A stretch of 64,000 nt of DNA from Blastomyces gilchristii SLH14081 (lineage: Eukaryota > Ascomycota > Eurotiomycetes > Onygenales > Ajellomycetaceae). Below, piece after piece: positions 45,207-57,406 of the stretch; positions within the stretch are counted from its first letter, which is position 1, and each line of letters begins with the position of its first letter. The DNA is taken from contig NW_003101674.1 in assembly GCF_000003855.2 (NCBI RefSeq), positions 982,734-1,046,733 on the forward strand, given 5' to 3'. A model generated the notes under the pieces. The model saw nothing but the letters and a program-made list of their open reading frames with translations, searched no databases and had not been told where the DNA came from. Made by a program: the position numbers and the translations under genes.

Positions 45207-46765
45207 TCAGATTTTTCACAGTGCTTCTTAAAGTCTACAATCTCTTCAGATTATAGATACTCTCTTCAAGAATTCTCACAGAGATTTTCAGAGTGTTAAC
45301 TCTCAGTGTTATAAAGAGTAGTTATACAGACTTCTTCTCTTTCTTCTTCTTCTTCTCTTATAAGAGATTAAGAGACTCTTCAGTTAATCTCTTTATAATA
45401 CTCAGTTTAAGTATTCTGTAAAGCTTTTCTATCTTTTCTAGTCTCTCTATATCTGTTATTCTAATCTTCTTAACATAGTCTAGTCTGTGAGAGAGTCTGT
45501 CTGCTGAGTTCTTAGTTTTCTAGATATATTCTGTCTTGAATCAGAACTTACTTAGTCTCTGAGCTCAGTGAATCTACTGTTATAAGAGTTTCTTAATTAA
45601 AGTAAACTGTTATAAGCTGTTATAATCAGTTCTAACAGTAATTATTATTATAAAATTCTTAAAGTAGTGATATCAGTGATGAAAGAATTTCACTATTATA
45701 AGAAGCTTTTAATTATAAATATTAGAGTTAATCTCTGTAAATTATATCTTCTGTGAGAAAAAGATTACTAAAACTCAGTTCTCATTTAACTGTAGTTATA
45801 AGACTATTTCTGAAATTATAAAGAAGAAGATATCTATCTTTAATCTGATTAAGAGTAAGAAATCAAAGTAAAATAGTATTACTGTATCTGTGATATCTGC
45901 TGTTTTACTCTTATAAAGATCTTATAAGTTTCTAAGATAAGAAAGTTCTCACAGTTCTCTCTTCTTAATAATCTTTTCATTCTCTGTTTACAGAATAACT
46001 TCTTCTTATTTTTATTCTTCAGTATATCTTTAAGAGTTAAGAAGATTCTTATAAATGCAAAGATAAATCATCTATAGAAATTTATAAAGCTTAGAAAGAT
46101 CTGAATCTCATGAATACTAGTTAACTCTGACTATAATAGAATAGTTTCAATCTGTGAAGATTTCATCTGAATATCATCTATAGTAATTATATATTCTAGG
46201 AAATTAATCTGATAGATACTGAAGTTATACTTTATAAGCTTAATATACAGTTCTGTCTTATCTAAGATCTTTAACATACTTTATATATACTCAGTATATT
46301 CTTTCTTCTTCACAGAGTACATTATTACATTATTCAGATATATTATTATAAAGACATTCAGATATATATAAAGTATTTTATTAATGAAAGACTGAAATAC
46401 TGTGAGAATATTAGTCAGATTAAAAGACATCACTAAATATTCAAATAATCTCAGTGCAGTTCTAAAGATAGTCTTTTATTCATTCTCAGACTGTATTCAC
46501 AGCTGTGTATATATATTAATTATATTCAGTTATATGAATATAATAGCTCTTATAAGATAATTGATTACATTCTCAATCAGAGATAGAGAATAGTAACTCT
46601 TTATTATTTTAAAGTTCAGATTATAATAGTCTATATATAATCTGAGATCTTTATTCTTCTTCTTTATAAATATCACAGAGGCTTTTATAAAGATCTGTGA
46701 AGATTGAATAAAGTCATTCTTCAGATTCTTCACACTTTATACATACTCAGTATATTCTTTCTTCT
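45207..46765 (-). mobile_element. Old gypsy relic, right part
   Basis: Continues the relic seen left of 37414. The minus-strand frame 46733-46530 is a reverse transcriptase start: KNDFIQSSQIFIKASVIFIKK, KDLRLYIDYYNLNFKIIKSYY (usually G.LRLCVDYRgLN.iTikNrYPLP). A YLDD-region analogue follows near 46320-46440. It is cut within RT by the LTR at 46766. Confidence 0.75.
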
Positions 46766-47954
46766 TGTCACGCTCCCGGCCGCGCCAAGGTCTTGTTGCG
46801 GTTTCACACGGCTCATCACTTTCATGCGGATAATTTCATTCATCTCACAGGCTGTCTGAACCGGTTTTCAATCACTTTATAACATTATTCAGATATATTA
46901 TAGAAAGATTCAATTAATGAATATAAGAACTCTGCTTCTATATAAGATCAGCAGATTACTCTTTCTTAATAATGAGATACTGCTGAGGTATCACTCTGAC
47001 TATTCTTACTTATGAAATGAGAGAAGAGTATCTGCTCATTATCTATATAGAATAGCTAGATACTGATTTCTTATTAAAGAAGTCAGTAATTTGTTTTTTC
47101 TTCAACTGAAATATATACAAGAGTTACTAAGTATCTTATATAATCTTCTTAGTATACTAAGTATTATATCTGTGATATTCTTATAATAATCTTATAGTCT
47201 ATAAGCTCACTATTCAAGTAAGATAGTCAAACTTATTTATACAGCTTCTTAAATAACTATCTTTATATAATGCTGCTGACTAGTCACTGCTTCAGTTTTA
47301 TTATATTACAATTTAAATTACTTAATCTGATTATATATTTAAATCAGTTAAGCTTTAATAGATTAATATAATCTTATATATCTGTACTGAGACTGATCTG
47401 ATCTCACTCTCTGAGAGAAATACTACATTATTTTCTAAAGTATATACATCTCTATCTCAGCAGAAATTCAAGATTTCTGAATCTGCTATATATTTTAATA
47501 TAAGCTCTTTAACTGCTTTATCACTGCTGCAGCCTCTACACATCTATATCTATTATAAAGATAGAGAGATTAAGATCAGAGATTCTCTGAAATATAAGAA
47601 AAACATCTTATCTGAATTTCACAGCTTTATCTGTACTCTTGAATAAAAATTCTATCTTAACTTAAGTCAGTATAATACTTATAAGATATAAGTAATATAC
47701 ACTATCAACCTTCTTGAAGATATCTCTGCAACTACTTGAGTTATTAAGAAGAGAAAGCTTGAGTATATCAATACTATTATAACTTGAGAAGAATTCAAGA
47801 ACTTTCTACTGAATTAAATTAAAGATTACTGCAACTGTGACTTCACAGCAGTATAGTGATTCAACTCATTACATTAATAAAATAATAAGAATTCTTTCAA
47901 TTTCAATACAAGATTTGAAGAATATTGAGAGAAATTAACTGATAATTTGAATCA

Positions 47955-47988
<34 letters not shown>

Positions 47989-49664
47989 TTTCATTATACT
48001 CATATACAAGCGGAGCTTATGATGAGTTCTTGCGTGATGTTAAATACAGGTCAAGTGTTAATTATACAGAAGGAAATACAGGTGTTGAGATCATATCAAG
48101 ATAACAAGAACATAGAAAAATACAAAGAAGTGACAATTAAATACATGCGATAATAACTTCTCAGCTCAGAAACATAGAGCGATTCATTGAAGTGATTTGT
48201 ACACCTCTGTATTTATTAGAAACCTGAGGTGCTTGAGTTCCGGATTTAATGTATCCCCTGCGGGTTTCGAACCCACGCGCCTTGATTTCCCACGCCAAGG
48301 CGCTACCAGGTGGCCGCATTAACCATTCGGCCACCGGGGCGATTTGAATCAATTAAAAACACAGCTTTATCTTGTAAAGCTGACTTACAAGATACAGATA
48401 ATAATATCATAATATCAGAGTTTATTAATTAATCACACTAAGCTTGTCAATCTGACTTCTCAGATCTATTTGAATAATTAATTCTCTGAGAAAAAGATTA
48501 ATAAGACCTCTTCTAAGCAATTAATGACAGAATTTAAATGATACTATAACAGCTTCAGTGTGAAGAAAGTAAAGAAGAATTTCAAATATTCTGATTCATC
48601 ACTCACTGTGAAGAAATGTTAAAAAAGATTTAATAAAGATCTCTGTTTTAACTGCAGAGTTAATAGTTATTATATCAGTAATTGTAAGAAGCTGAAGAAG
48701 AAAAGAAACTGAGAAGACATCTTCTCAAAATTAACTTCTCTTTTAACAAATGTATTCATAAAAGATAAAGAAGAGAAAGAAATGAAGAATTGATAATTCT
48801 TATATCTTTAAGTTTATATTATAATCATAATACACACTCTGAATAAGAAGATATCAGTGAGATGTTTACTCAACTCTGAGATAAATACTAACTTCATATT
48901 CTATTTTTTTTCTTTGATAAAGAGTTGAAAGAAGATAGATCTGTCAGATTATACAAAATTTACTGATGAAATAAAATATCACTATTTTAACATAATTTAA
49001 GCAAAGTATATAATTACAGACTTAGAAGATATCTTTAAGAAGAGCAGTCTGCTTCTTCACACAGTTAATATTATAGATGAGAACATCATTCTAAGTCTCT
49101 TATAATTGAGAGAAAACAATTCTCTCATTAACTGAGTTACTCAGGCATGGCAGTACTATCTCACTAATAAAGAGACAGTGATAAAGAAATCTGAAGAGTT
49201 TTATTGAAAGAATCTTGAGAAAAAGATTAAATCAATATACTGTGTAGCAGGTGACTGAGACTTGAGAATAGATGAAAAAGCTATCACTCTCATTGCAAGA
49301 TTAGCAGCAGTATCTGTTATTAAAGACAGATATATATAATATCTCTTTACAGATTTTAAGAATATCTTTTCAGAAAGAGAAGCAGTGAAGTTTTCTGATA
49401 TCAAGATATAATATAAGATTCATCTTGAAGACAGTGTAACAGCACTGTACAGATCTCTTTATAACTTGTCTGTAAAGAAATTGAATATTCTGTGTAAATA
49501 TCTTAAAGAAGCACAATCAAAGAACTGAATATATTTATTAAAGAGTTCAGCAGAGACATCTATACTCTTTATACTCAAGAAGAATGATAGACTATATCTA
49601 TACATAGACTACAGAGGCCTCAATAAAGTGATGATTAAGAATTACTATTTATTACTGTTAATTT
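46766..49664 (+). mobile_element. Second copy of the gypsy family, plus strand, truncated by a later insertion
   Basis: The 5' LTR (46766-47310, 545 bp) starts TGTCACGCTCCCGGCCGCG and is homologous to the LTRs of the 37415-45201 element. Internal sequence matches that element in reverse: Gag (47510-48150 and 48360-48780, knuckle region CFNCRVNSYYISNC near 48636-48680), then protease/RT. It ends at LKKNDRLYLYIDYRGLNKVMIKNYY (49570-49655), inside RT, where another gypsy element has inserted at 49665. The remainder must lie beyond the window. A SINE interrupts Gag at 47959-48341. Confidence 0.85.
47945..48355 (-). mobile_element. tRNA-headed SINE with target-site duplications
   Basis: The element 47959-48341 (383 bp, minus orientation) starts with a tRNA-like head (48341-48253) containing a Pol III A box (TGGCCGAATGG) and B box (GGTTCGAAACC). 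A body of about 250 bp follows and the element ends in (AAT)n. It is flanked by a 14-bp duplication, ATTTGAATCAATTA, at 47945-47958 and 48342-48355. The homologous position in the related gypsy copy (minus strand near 44025-44045) has the uninterrupted sequence GATTTGAATCAATTAAAAACAC, so the empty site is documented in this window. The SINE is not heavily mutated although its host element is. Confidence 0.92.
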
Positions 49665-50295
49665 GTGGTTCGGAAGAACGTACGACTGTCGGATAATAAC
49701 GCGGCCGCTTCCGAACTACTAGCGTACGCGTATGAGTGTAAAGGGGCCATAGCAGCCGCTAATTATAATTAGTGTACAATATTACAATATATAAGAAGCC
49801 GGTGTATGCCTGTAATTATACACTGACTTAAGCAATCTTTGAATCACATCTGATAGCATGTCTAAAAACTGGTGAGAAGCACAGACTTCTCCAGGACATG
49901 ATAATTTCATCTACAAAGCAATTCATAGTTATCATGTCAGTGTAGTTCTAGAATGTCTCAAAAGATAGTGTATGAAGAGTAGTGAGTGAAAGAGCATCTG
50001 ATTAATGCTGCTTTGCTTATTGAGGGAAAACTCCACACCCAGGCGAATACCATGTATGAGATGTGAATGAATGAGGTGTGGGAAAAGAAATGAGAGCAGT
50101 GAACTAGATTCAAAGAAGACCACTCTTCACTCAAAGAGATAAAAGAGAGAGTGGCCATCACCGGAGTTGTATAATGATAACAGAAATCATATAGTGATAT
50201 AGCAATATAATGATACAGTAAGATAATGATAGACATTGTATAATCAATGAGAAAATCACTGAAATAAATACCTTCTCTCATCAATACAAACAACA
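49665..50295 (+). repeat. Probable 5' LTR of the third gypsy element
   Basis: About 631 bp, TGTGG...ACAACA, placed between the broken RT of the older element and a roughly 35-nt leader before the Gag ATG at 53231 (once the chimera is removed). The first 170 bp keep many CG, CC and GG dinucleotides. No second LTR is in the window, so the 3' boundary is tentative. Confidence 0.5.
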
Positions 50296-50306
50296 CCCTT
50301 CTCTGC

Positions 50307-50387
50307 GCCAGCGTGGCCCAGTTGGTAAGACTGGTAACCAAGGCCGCACACATTAGGGGTGCGTGGGTTCGAATCCCACCGCTGGCA
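50307..50387 (+). tRNA. tRNA-like head (Pol III promoter)
   Basis: The acceptor halves GCCAGCG (50307-50313) and CGCTGGC (50380-50386) pair perfectly over 7 bp. The T arm GTGGG-TTCGAAT-CCCAC is perfect. The A box (TGGCCCAGTTGG, 50314-50325) and B box (GGTTCGAATCC, 50366-50376) match Pol III consensus. The D/anticodon middle does not fold into a standard arm by eye, so this is more likely a SINE-type tRNA relic or an intron-containing or degenerate tRNA than a working tRNA gene. The anticodon is not assigned. Confidence 0.55.
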
Positions 50388-51060
50388 CCTGCCACTTCTT
50401 ACCCATGAAAGCCCCCATGTAATAGGGGCTGAGCCTAATTAGTAAGGCTTGGTGCGGGGTAGAACTCTCTACTGCAAGCCAAGCCACTAGTTAAGCGAGA
50501 TCCTGCGAACACCCACCAGGGCCGGCATGGGGTGCCAATGTCCCACTATCCTACTGTGCACCCGTCAAGGTTCTAACAATATAGAGCCAAGCCTAATGTA
50601 GTGGTTATACACTACTTAAGCAAGTCCCTAAAACTAGGACCGCCATCGGAGCCTAGCTCCCCCCCAAATACAGGGAATGATTTTGAAAACCACCCGACTA
50701 GCAGGCCTAGACGCGCATCTAGGCCCTAGACAGGGCACCCTGATAGGCTAGAGCCTGCAAGCTCACTGCCAACCCCTAATACTGGCAGGGAGGACTGCAG
50801 TCATCAAGCCTATGATTAGTCCCTAACACAGGGCGAGGCCATGACGGCTGATTGATAGGCCTATGGGCATCTAATGAGGCCGAGATCAGCAACCGGAAGC
50901 TTGGTGTGTACGCCACCAAGTGGGCGGTGGCAGCCACTAACTAACACCCCTGGAAATTAGTGGCTGGCCTGAGAGGACAGACGCGGTGGTCAGTTAATTA
51001 TAGAGGATTAAATGTAATTAGCTTAAGATGCATCCTGCGGGTGGCTAGCGCCCATAGTCT
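50388..51060 (+). other. Unmutated GC-rich non-coding segment inside the chimera
   Basis: Rich in CC, GG and short complementary pairs (for example AGCCCC...GGGGCT at about 50410-50431 and AGCC...GGCT at about 50431-50445), suggesting structured RNA. No open frame of note. It stands out against AT-rich neighbours on both sides. Confidence 0.6.
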
Positions 51061-51064
51061 TTGT

Positions 51065-52830
51065 TAGAGCAGATATCAATCAAATTCAATTTGATATGAA
51101 TAAAACTGAGTTAATTCACTTCTTTTCAAGATTCAATGAGAAAGAACTATCTCTAACTCTTTTAAATAGAGAGATTAAACCCAGTGTAAATGTCAAGTGA
51201 TTAGAAGTATGATTAAACTCCAAGTTGAATTTTAAATATCATATTCAACAAAGAACTGTCAAGATAGAAAGACTATTGAATAACATAATCAGACTATCAA
51301 ATACAGAGAGAGGTCTATTCTTCCAGACTATGAGACAGTTATATATAGCCTGTATTACATCAGTAGCTGATTATGAAGTTCAAGTTTGATGAAATAATCA
51401 AGAGAATTTCACTGAACTCTTTCAAAGTCTGCAAAACAGAGTCTTGAGAAGAATTCTGAAAGCATTCAAATCATCTTCTATTAAAGTAATGAAAATTGAA
51501 GCTTCAATTTCTTCTTCTGCTATTAGATTTGAAAAGGCCTGTATAAACTATGCTCTGAGAGTTGTAAAGATGAGCTCAAATCATATAATCAGAGAAAGAG
51601 TCTCTTCTTCATTTTCATCAATTAACTCTGGAAATGAACTGAATTGAAATAGATTTCTTGATTGAAATGAAAATAATTCTTCAAAGAAAATGTCTTCTTA
51701 ACTGTACAGACTATGCTCTCTGATTAAAAATTAATTTTCTTCTTTAAATATTGAAAAAGTTGATCATAAGAAGTTATCTCTCTGAAGAGAAAAGCTTGAA
51801 TCTCTTATAGACTTATAAATAAGTGAACTATCAAAAGAGAAAGAATATAAACAGTATTTGAAGAGAATTTCTACAATTAATATAAAAGACTCTATTCTGA
51901 TTTATTCAGATGACTCAAAAAGTGAGAACTTGAATAGATTAGGTGCAGACATTGCTTATACTGAAGATAATATTAATTTTATCTCAGACTTCTGAAATCT
52001 AGGCTCTGAATGTGAAGTCTTTGATACTGAACTATTTGTAATAGTGAAAGCTTTCAAACTCATTGAAATAAAATCTTATAAAAGAGGAAATTGTTTAAAA
52101 GAGATATGAATATTCTCTGATAGTCAAGCTGCTTTAAAGAGACTTAGAAATAGTCAGATTCATAATGATCAAATGAATCTTAAACTGATCTTAAACTCTA
52201 TTTTGAAAATTCAAAAGAGAAGAATATCAAAGCTGATAATTTATCTACACTAAGTTCCTGCTCATATGAATATTCATGACAATGAATTGACTGATTCAGC
52301 TGCAAAAAAGAGTGCAGAATTAAGCAGATCTATTCAAAAAATTGTGTTCTGATCTTTTATAAAGAGAAAAATAAAAGAATCTTGTTTAAACAAGTGAAAT
52401 GAAAGCTGACAGAAATAAAAGAAGAGTATACATTATTCAAGATTTGAAACAAAACTCAAGTGGAAATCCTGTTCAATTAAATGTAAAAAGAAAATATTCT
52501 CATCTATAATACAGCTGAAACTAGAACATGACTATTTCAAATCTTATATACAAAGATTTGATGATAGATTTGACTTAATAGAATGCTCATTCTGCAATAC
52601 AAATGAGAATTCTGAGCATATTGTAATGTACTGTGCATTATACAATAGTCTCAGAGCCAGATTGAAAGAGAAGTATGATTTAAATCAATTAAATATGAGA
52701 TTCTTATTCTCAACTGAGACAGGAATTAAATACTTAATAGACTTTCTATCAGAAACTCAAGCAGTTACAAGAAAATGACTAAATTCAGAATTATCTGAAT
52801 ATGAAGAGGAGGAAATCAACCAGATATAGT
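51065..52830 (+). pseudogene. LINE (non-LTR retrotransposon) RT C-terminus, RNase H and zinc knuckle
   Basis: Conceptual reading with stops: FDMNKTELIHFFSRFNEKE, then SVNVK(stop)LEV(stop)LNSKLNFKYHIQQRTVK, RLSNTERGLFFQTMRQLYIACITSVADYE, NQENFTELFQSLQNRVLRRIL. An RNase H follows (LIYSDDSKSENLNRLGADIAY, FDTELFVIVKAFKLIE, FSDSQAALKRLRN, VPAHMNIHDNELTDSAAKKSAEL), and a C-terminal CSFCNTNENSEHIVMYC motif (about 52594-52635). This is the Tad/I-type order of fungal LINEs. The 5' part (endonuclease and RT core) is missing. Nearly every stop is TGA at an expected Trp. Confidence 0.88.
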
Positions 52831-53148
52831 CTGTTAAAACAGCTATATACTATCTTTTAATAATTTATTTTATTACAGTCTTTCTTTATCTTATCTTTTC
52901 CTTTTAATTTCTTTCTGTCTATCTATTTAATATGTCTATCTTTAAGACTGTGTTCTCTTTTCCTTTGTCATGATATTGTCAAATGATTTCAAAGTATGAG
53001 ATGATGTTAAAACACTGCAATTTGTAAACAGTTTTTGTATTCTGAGCTGGAATTTTCTGATTTTACATATCTGAAATTGATGAATGTATAATAGTTAACT
53101 TTACAGATATAGGAAAAACCCTGAGAACTAAAAGTTCTCAGGTAGATG

Positions 53149-53200
53149 TCATAGTCTCTGACTGCATACATCTATAATTGAAGAATAATAATAATAATAA
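53149..53200 (+). repeat. LINE 3' tail
   Basis: The terminal sequence ends AATTGAAG(AATAAT)n immediately before the right target duplication. It resembles the SINE tail at 47959-47995 (minus strand, GAAAGAATAATAAT), which suggests shared 3'-end recognition by one LINE machinery. Confidence 0.6.
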
Positions 53201-53230
53201 CACCCTTCTCTGCTATCTGAACTGAAAGGT

Positions 53231-54102
53231 ATGCAGAACCTCTCAGAGAGTTTACTTGAAGCAGTAAGAAAAGCAGCTGAGACTGCTGAACTGGAATCAA
53301 AGCTCTGTACATGTATGAGAATTCTAAATGAGATCAAGACCTTGCATATGCAGTGGCAGGCTGAGGTGAAAGTCAAACAACAATTGGCATTTACTGTGAA
53401 TCAAGTATTCACTATGAAGAGCTTCGCTGACGCAATCATCATCATCAATAAAAATAGAGAAAACCAGATCTTAGGCCTGCAGCAGAAGATTGAATATTTA
53501 TACAGACAGATAACTATATCAAATCTGAAGGTTTTATTATGATTGTTCATAACCTCTTCAGAAGCATACATATCATTGAAGATCACTATGCAGGATGAGA
53601 ATCTGAGCATGAAATATATCAAGCTGAGAGATCTGCTGAAGTCATCAAGCTTCAATGATGACTGAAAAAATGATGCTGCAATCAGCTGGCTAAGTCAGAT
53701 GTGATCATATTATCAGATTGAACATGAACTCACAGACAGATAGTCAATGAAATTTCAACAAGTCTTAAGATCTGCTGCATTTCTACATGAAAAAGCAAAG
53801 TCATTATGAATAACTGATGAAAAGATGAATCTCACAGACTCAGAGTAATATTCATTCTCATGAACATGAAATGAGTTTTTCAAATGAATCTTACACAACT
53901 TTGAGAAAGTGAACACATGAGACAAGTGTTATAAACACTTCACTGAGTGTAGATAAGTGAGTGATCTTACATTATACTTCACACACTTCAGCTTACACTA
54001 TCTTGTGTTGAATGAAGAGCTTTTAACATCTTTCTATTTACAGATCTTCATTCATGATCTTATATCTGAGTTGAGAGTGAAATGAAAATGCTTAACCTCA
54101 CA
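53231..54102 (+). pseudogene. Gag of the third gypsy element, first part
   Basis: Starts MQNLSESLLEAVRKAAETAELESK and has a coiled-coil N terminus (to about residue 100) in an unbroken frame. It then continues with stops: TSSEAYISLKITMQDENLSMKYIKLRDLLKSS, then E(E)YSFS, NEFFK, NFEKVNT, FTHFSLHYLVLNEELLTSFYLQIFIHDLISELRVK, typical Ty3/gypsy capsid. It is cut by the hAT element at codon level and resumes at 59875. Confidence 0.75.
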
Positions 54103-54479
54103 GTCAGGCATAGACTGGCCGGCGGGACCATGAATTTCACATTTGGTCCCATTTGGTCTGGTCTCATACATTTCTTGGCGTGAGTCTCACCAGGACCAAG
54201 CCTCAAAAAAATCTGAAAATGGACCATTTCTGAGAGAAATGATGTGAAAAATGACCAGATTTAATTCAAGAACAGTGAAATGAGAGTAATTTTCCAGGAT
54301 AAACTGTGAAAGATGATCATTCTTTCAAAATCAGAATGGGACTGAGACTGAAGATCAAAATCAGTCTCATTCAGTTCATTCAGTGATTACTTATATAATC
54401 AGAATTTGGTAACAATTATTGATAATGCTCATGAAACAACTAAATACATTCTTGTGCAAGTTTATTCTTCACTTTCTCA

Positions 54480-55260
54480 TGAAAACTACACTTCTCTGAT
54501 ATACTGTGATCAGAGGTATTAAACTGTCTGATAATTTCATGTTTTACAATCATGAGTTTCTTGATTGTTTCTTCTTATAATTGTTCTCAGCAATAGTGAT
54601 AAATATCTTAACTTGAGTTGAACTTTCACTTCATTCTCACCTCTGTCAATGAAATTATCAGAATATCACACACTATCAGTGTAACAGTTGAATATATACT
54701 CTTAACAATTTTTCATAACTCTAGAATTGATTTAGTGTGTAAATTCATCAGATCATCTTGAAGATAGCAGTCAAATTCAGTTTTATAAGCATGTAGTTTT
54801 GCCTGATTTTCAGTTGCAATCAATGTATGCAAGTTCTGTTTCAAAGTTAGTATTATAATTCTATATAATATGAAGTGTTATCAAAGATCATTACTTACTA
54901 GAGAATTGTATTCCACTGTCTTCACATCTTAAACATCTGCTCATTCAAATCTCTGATAGTTGGCATTGTAGTAGTCTCAGACTAATTTGACATATGAGTC
55001 TCATTTCTCCTCTATTCAATCTTGAGAAGTGTAGATATTAACTTAACAGAAGAGATCTAGTAGAGCTGCTATAGCATAGTGCTCTGCAAAAGATTGTTCT
55101 ATTTTGCTGTAGTAATATACCAGTTTATCTCTTGCAGTAATAATAGCCTGCACTATAGCATCATCTCAGACTGAATTTCTTTTTAAGTGATTCAACTACT
55201 TCTCAAGATGAGTAAATAAACTGTTATACACTCACCAGACTAACTGCAGCATTGATGTAC
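54480..55260 (-). pseudogene. hAT transposase, C-terminal part with dimerisation domain
   Basis: Minus-strand conceptual reading with stops: VYNSLFTHLEK(stop)LNHLKRNSV, DDAIVQAIITARDKLVYYYSKIEQSFAEHYAIAALLDL, then EEK(stop)DSYVKLV(stop)DYYNANYQRFE, and further on LIVCDILIISLTEVRMK, FNSS(stop)DIYHYC, EETIKKLMIVKH. These fit hAT motifs: AR.KL..YY.kt....yaiA..LdP, and the hATC block DiLSIP.t...vER.FS.ar....R..L...ti..LM..K. The N-terminal BED finger was not identified. Confidence 0.85.
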
Positions 55261-57289
55261 AAGTGATTGAGACTGTCTTTATTATCTTATAAAACTGAAA
55301 CAGTAAATCAATCACATATTTCAACTGAGTTCACTTCATATTCAAAAGTTTCAATATCTGAATCTTTTCTCAATCAGAGTGTTGCACTCAATGATCAATC
55401 ATCTGACACAATCAAAGAGTCTGAACAGTCATCTTATATGTTGAACTTCACTGTGTTCTAACATTCTGTATCATATTCAGTGATGTGACTGATTTATTTA
55501 TTTATTGAATATCATGAAATTATTATTGTTATTTAGAAGAGGTACAAATCACATTAGCAATGTTTCAAATCTATGATATTTAAATTATTAGTCAATCTAT
55601 TCAAAATTAACAGTAGCATTACTAAAAAGTGTTATCAAAAAGTAATATCAAAAAGTGTTATTAAAAAACATTATCTTTTACAAAGTGAATGTAAAAGTTA
55701 CTTGAGTAATCACTTTCATCTTATTCTCATTTCAAGAATCAGTCATCTCATTATTCTTTATCTTGATATTAAGATTCTTTATCAGTGTTTGCATCACAAG
55801 TTGAATCACATGAGTAATACAGAGAATATGACCTTGTTTATCATTTCAGAAATGTAAAGTCAATTTTTACTTCAAGCTCTTCATCATAGTGTAGTTATTC
55901 ACAGCATTATCAGTTGTAATTGTAAGAAGACTGAGACTAATATCTCAATAGTCATTTTTAATCACAGTCATTAATACCTCTGTCATATAATCCTCAGTAT
56001 AACTACTGATCAATGATTCAAATTCAATTAATGTCTCTTGATAAGTTCAGTTCTCATCAATGTAATAACATGTAACTCTTATAAATGTAAGATTATTTAT
56101 ACTAGTTTATGCATTCACTGTGAGAGATACTCTTCAATGATTCTTCAACTCTGATTCTAGATATTACATATTAACTTTGTAGTGTATCTCAAGATTGAAC
56201 TGAAGACAGAATTGATGTGAAATATGAAGATTTGAATTAAGCATTTGAAGAAGTGTTCAGAATTCGGGGTTTTCAATTAATTAAAGAGAAAGATTCAGAG
56301 ATATACATATACAAAGTAATTATTCACAGAAGTTATCAGATGAGAGTTATGAAATCAGAGTACTGATACAGAGTCATTTTTACATGATTTTCTTTAAATT
56401 AGAAAGTTAGTATTATCAAAAATTATTATCTGATAGAGTAACTTATCAGCTCAGTAGTAATTTTCTGATTATTTTTCTTTTATTATCTGCATTCTGATGA
56501 CTTCAGATGTCAGAAAATTTCTTCAGAGTTATAATCAGTTTATAATGAATGTTTCTGAATGAAGTTGCAGTGATTGCAGTAAAGAGATAACTCTTCAGTA
56601 ATCTGCAATATAATCTGTTGATAATTATTTCATAGTTCATCTTGATATTTATGTTGAGTTTTTCATAAATTTCATGACCTGAAATCAGATGTGAAGAATG
56701 AAGTAATCATTCATTATAATTGAAAGAGAGCATTCTGTGTTGAATTGTAAATAATATAGACTTTGTGATTCACAGTGATTTCTTAAAGAGTTTGTGAATC
56801 TTCAATAGAAGTAAAAGAAGTGAAAGAAGTGAATTCAGAAGATATGATAATAATTTAAGAAAGATAACAATTTATTTTCAATAACTGATCACTGATGTGT
56901 GTAAGAAGAATTAATATAAGAGAAAATAATCTTGTTTCTTAGCTTAGTTATAATTTTAGTACTAACTCAGATTGAATATCATTGATATATAAAAGTAAAT
57001 AAACAATCTTGATTAATCTCTGTTATATTTCTTGAAATATATTAATATTATAAAAGAGAGTGTTATTAAATTGTATTATCAGATAATATTATTAAAAATA
57101 TATTAATATTATAAATATCAATGTTGAAAAAATGTTGATACTTATACATTATAGTGATTTGTGAATCATGATAGTTAAATATATATATATATATATATCA
57201 TTCCTGACTTGATTACAACTTGTACAATAATTTTTAAAAACTCAAAATCAATTTTAATTATTAATAATTAAAAACTTAAACTTATAACT

Positions 57290-57375
57290 AACTAATATAA
57301 AAAGAAAAAAATCTACTTCTTCTCTTTCTCATTCTTCTTATCATTCTTCATAATTCACTTCTCATTCTTCTTCTT

Positions 57376-57406
<31 letters not shown>

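Larger units (their letters stand above)
50292..53213 (+). mobile_element. Chimeric retroelement: tRNA-like head, GC-rich segment, LINE 3' end
   Basis: The element (50307-53200) is flanked by a shared AACACCCTTCTCTGC (50292-50306 and 53199-53213; at least 13 nt is true duplication, the first two A could be tail). From the 5' end: a tRNA-like sequence (50307-50387), about 670 bp of unmutated GC-rich sequence without ORF (50388-51060), then the mutated 3' part of a LINE (51065-52830) and a 3' UTR ending GAAGAATAATAATAATAA. The same tail motif ends the SINE. Flanks join into the leader and Gag of the surrounding gypsy element. Confidence 0.85.

Noticed and set aside
45202..45240. LTR start at 45206 (TGTAATGTCAC)
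   Set aside because: Comparison of three LTR copies shows homology starts at TGTCAC, and the extra TTACA is the target duplication, matched at 37410-37414.
48161..48352. 63-codon frame with APVAEWLMRPPGSALAWEIKARGFETRRG
   Set aside because: It is a translation of the SINE's tRNA-like head, not a protein gene.
53231..53542. Stand-alone coiled-coil host gene
   Set aside because: Position after a retroelement leader and continuity with a capsid-like and zinc-knuckle sequence show it is gypsy Gag.
57367..57405. Repeated CTT tract as a CRISPR-like or satellite array
   Set aside because: A simple trinucleotide microsatellite without spacers.
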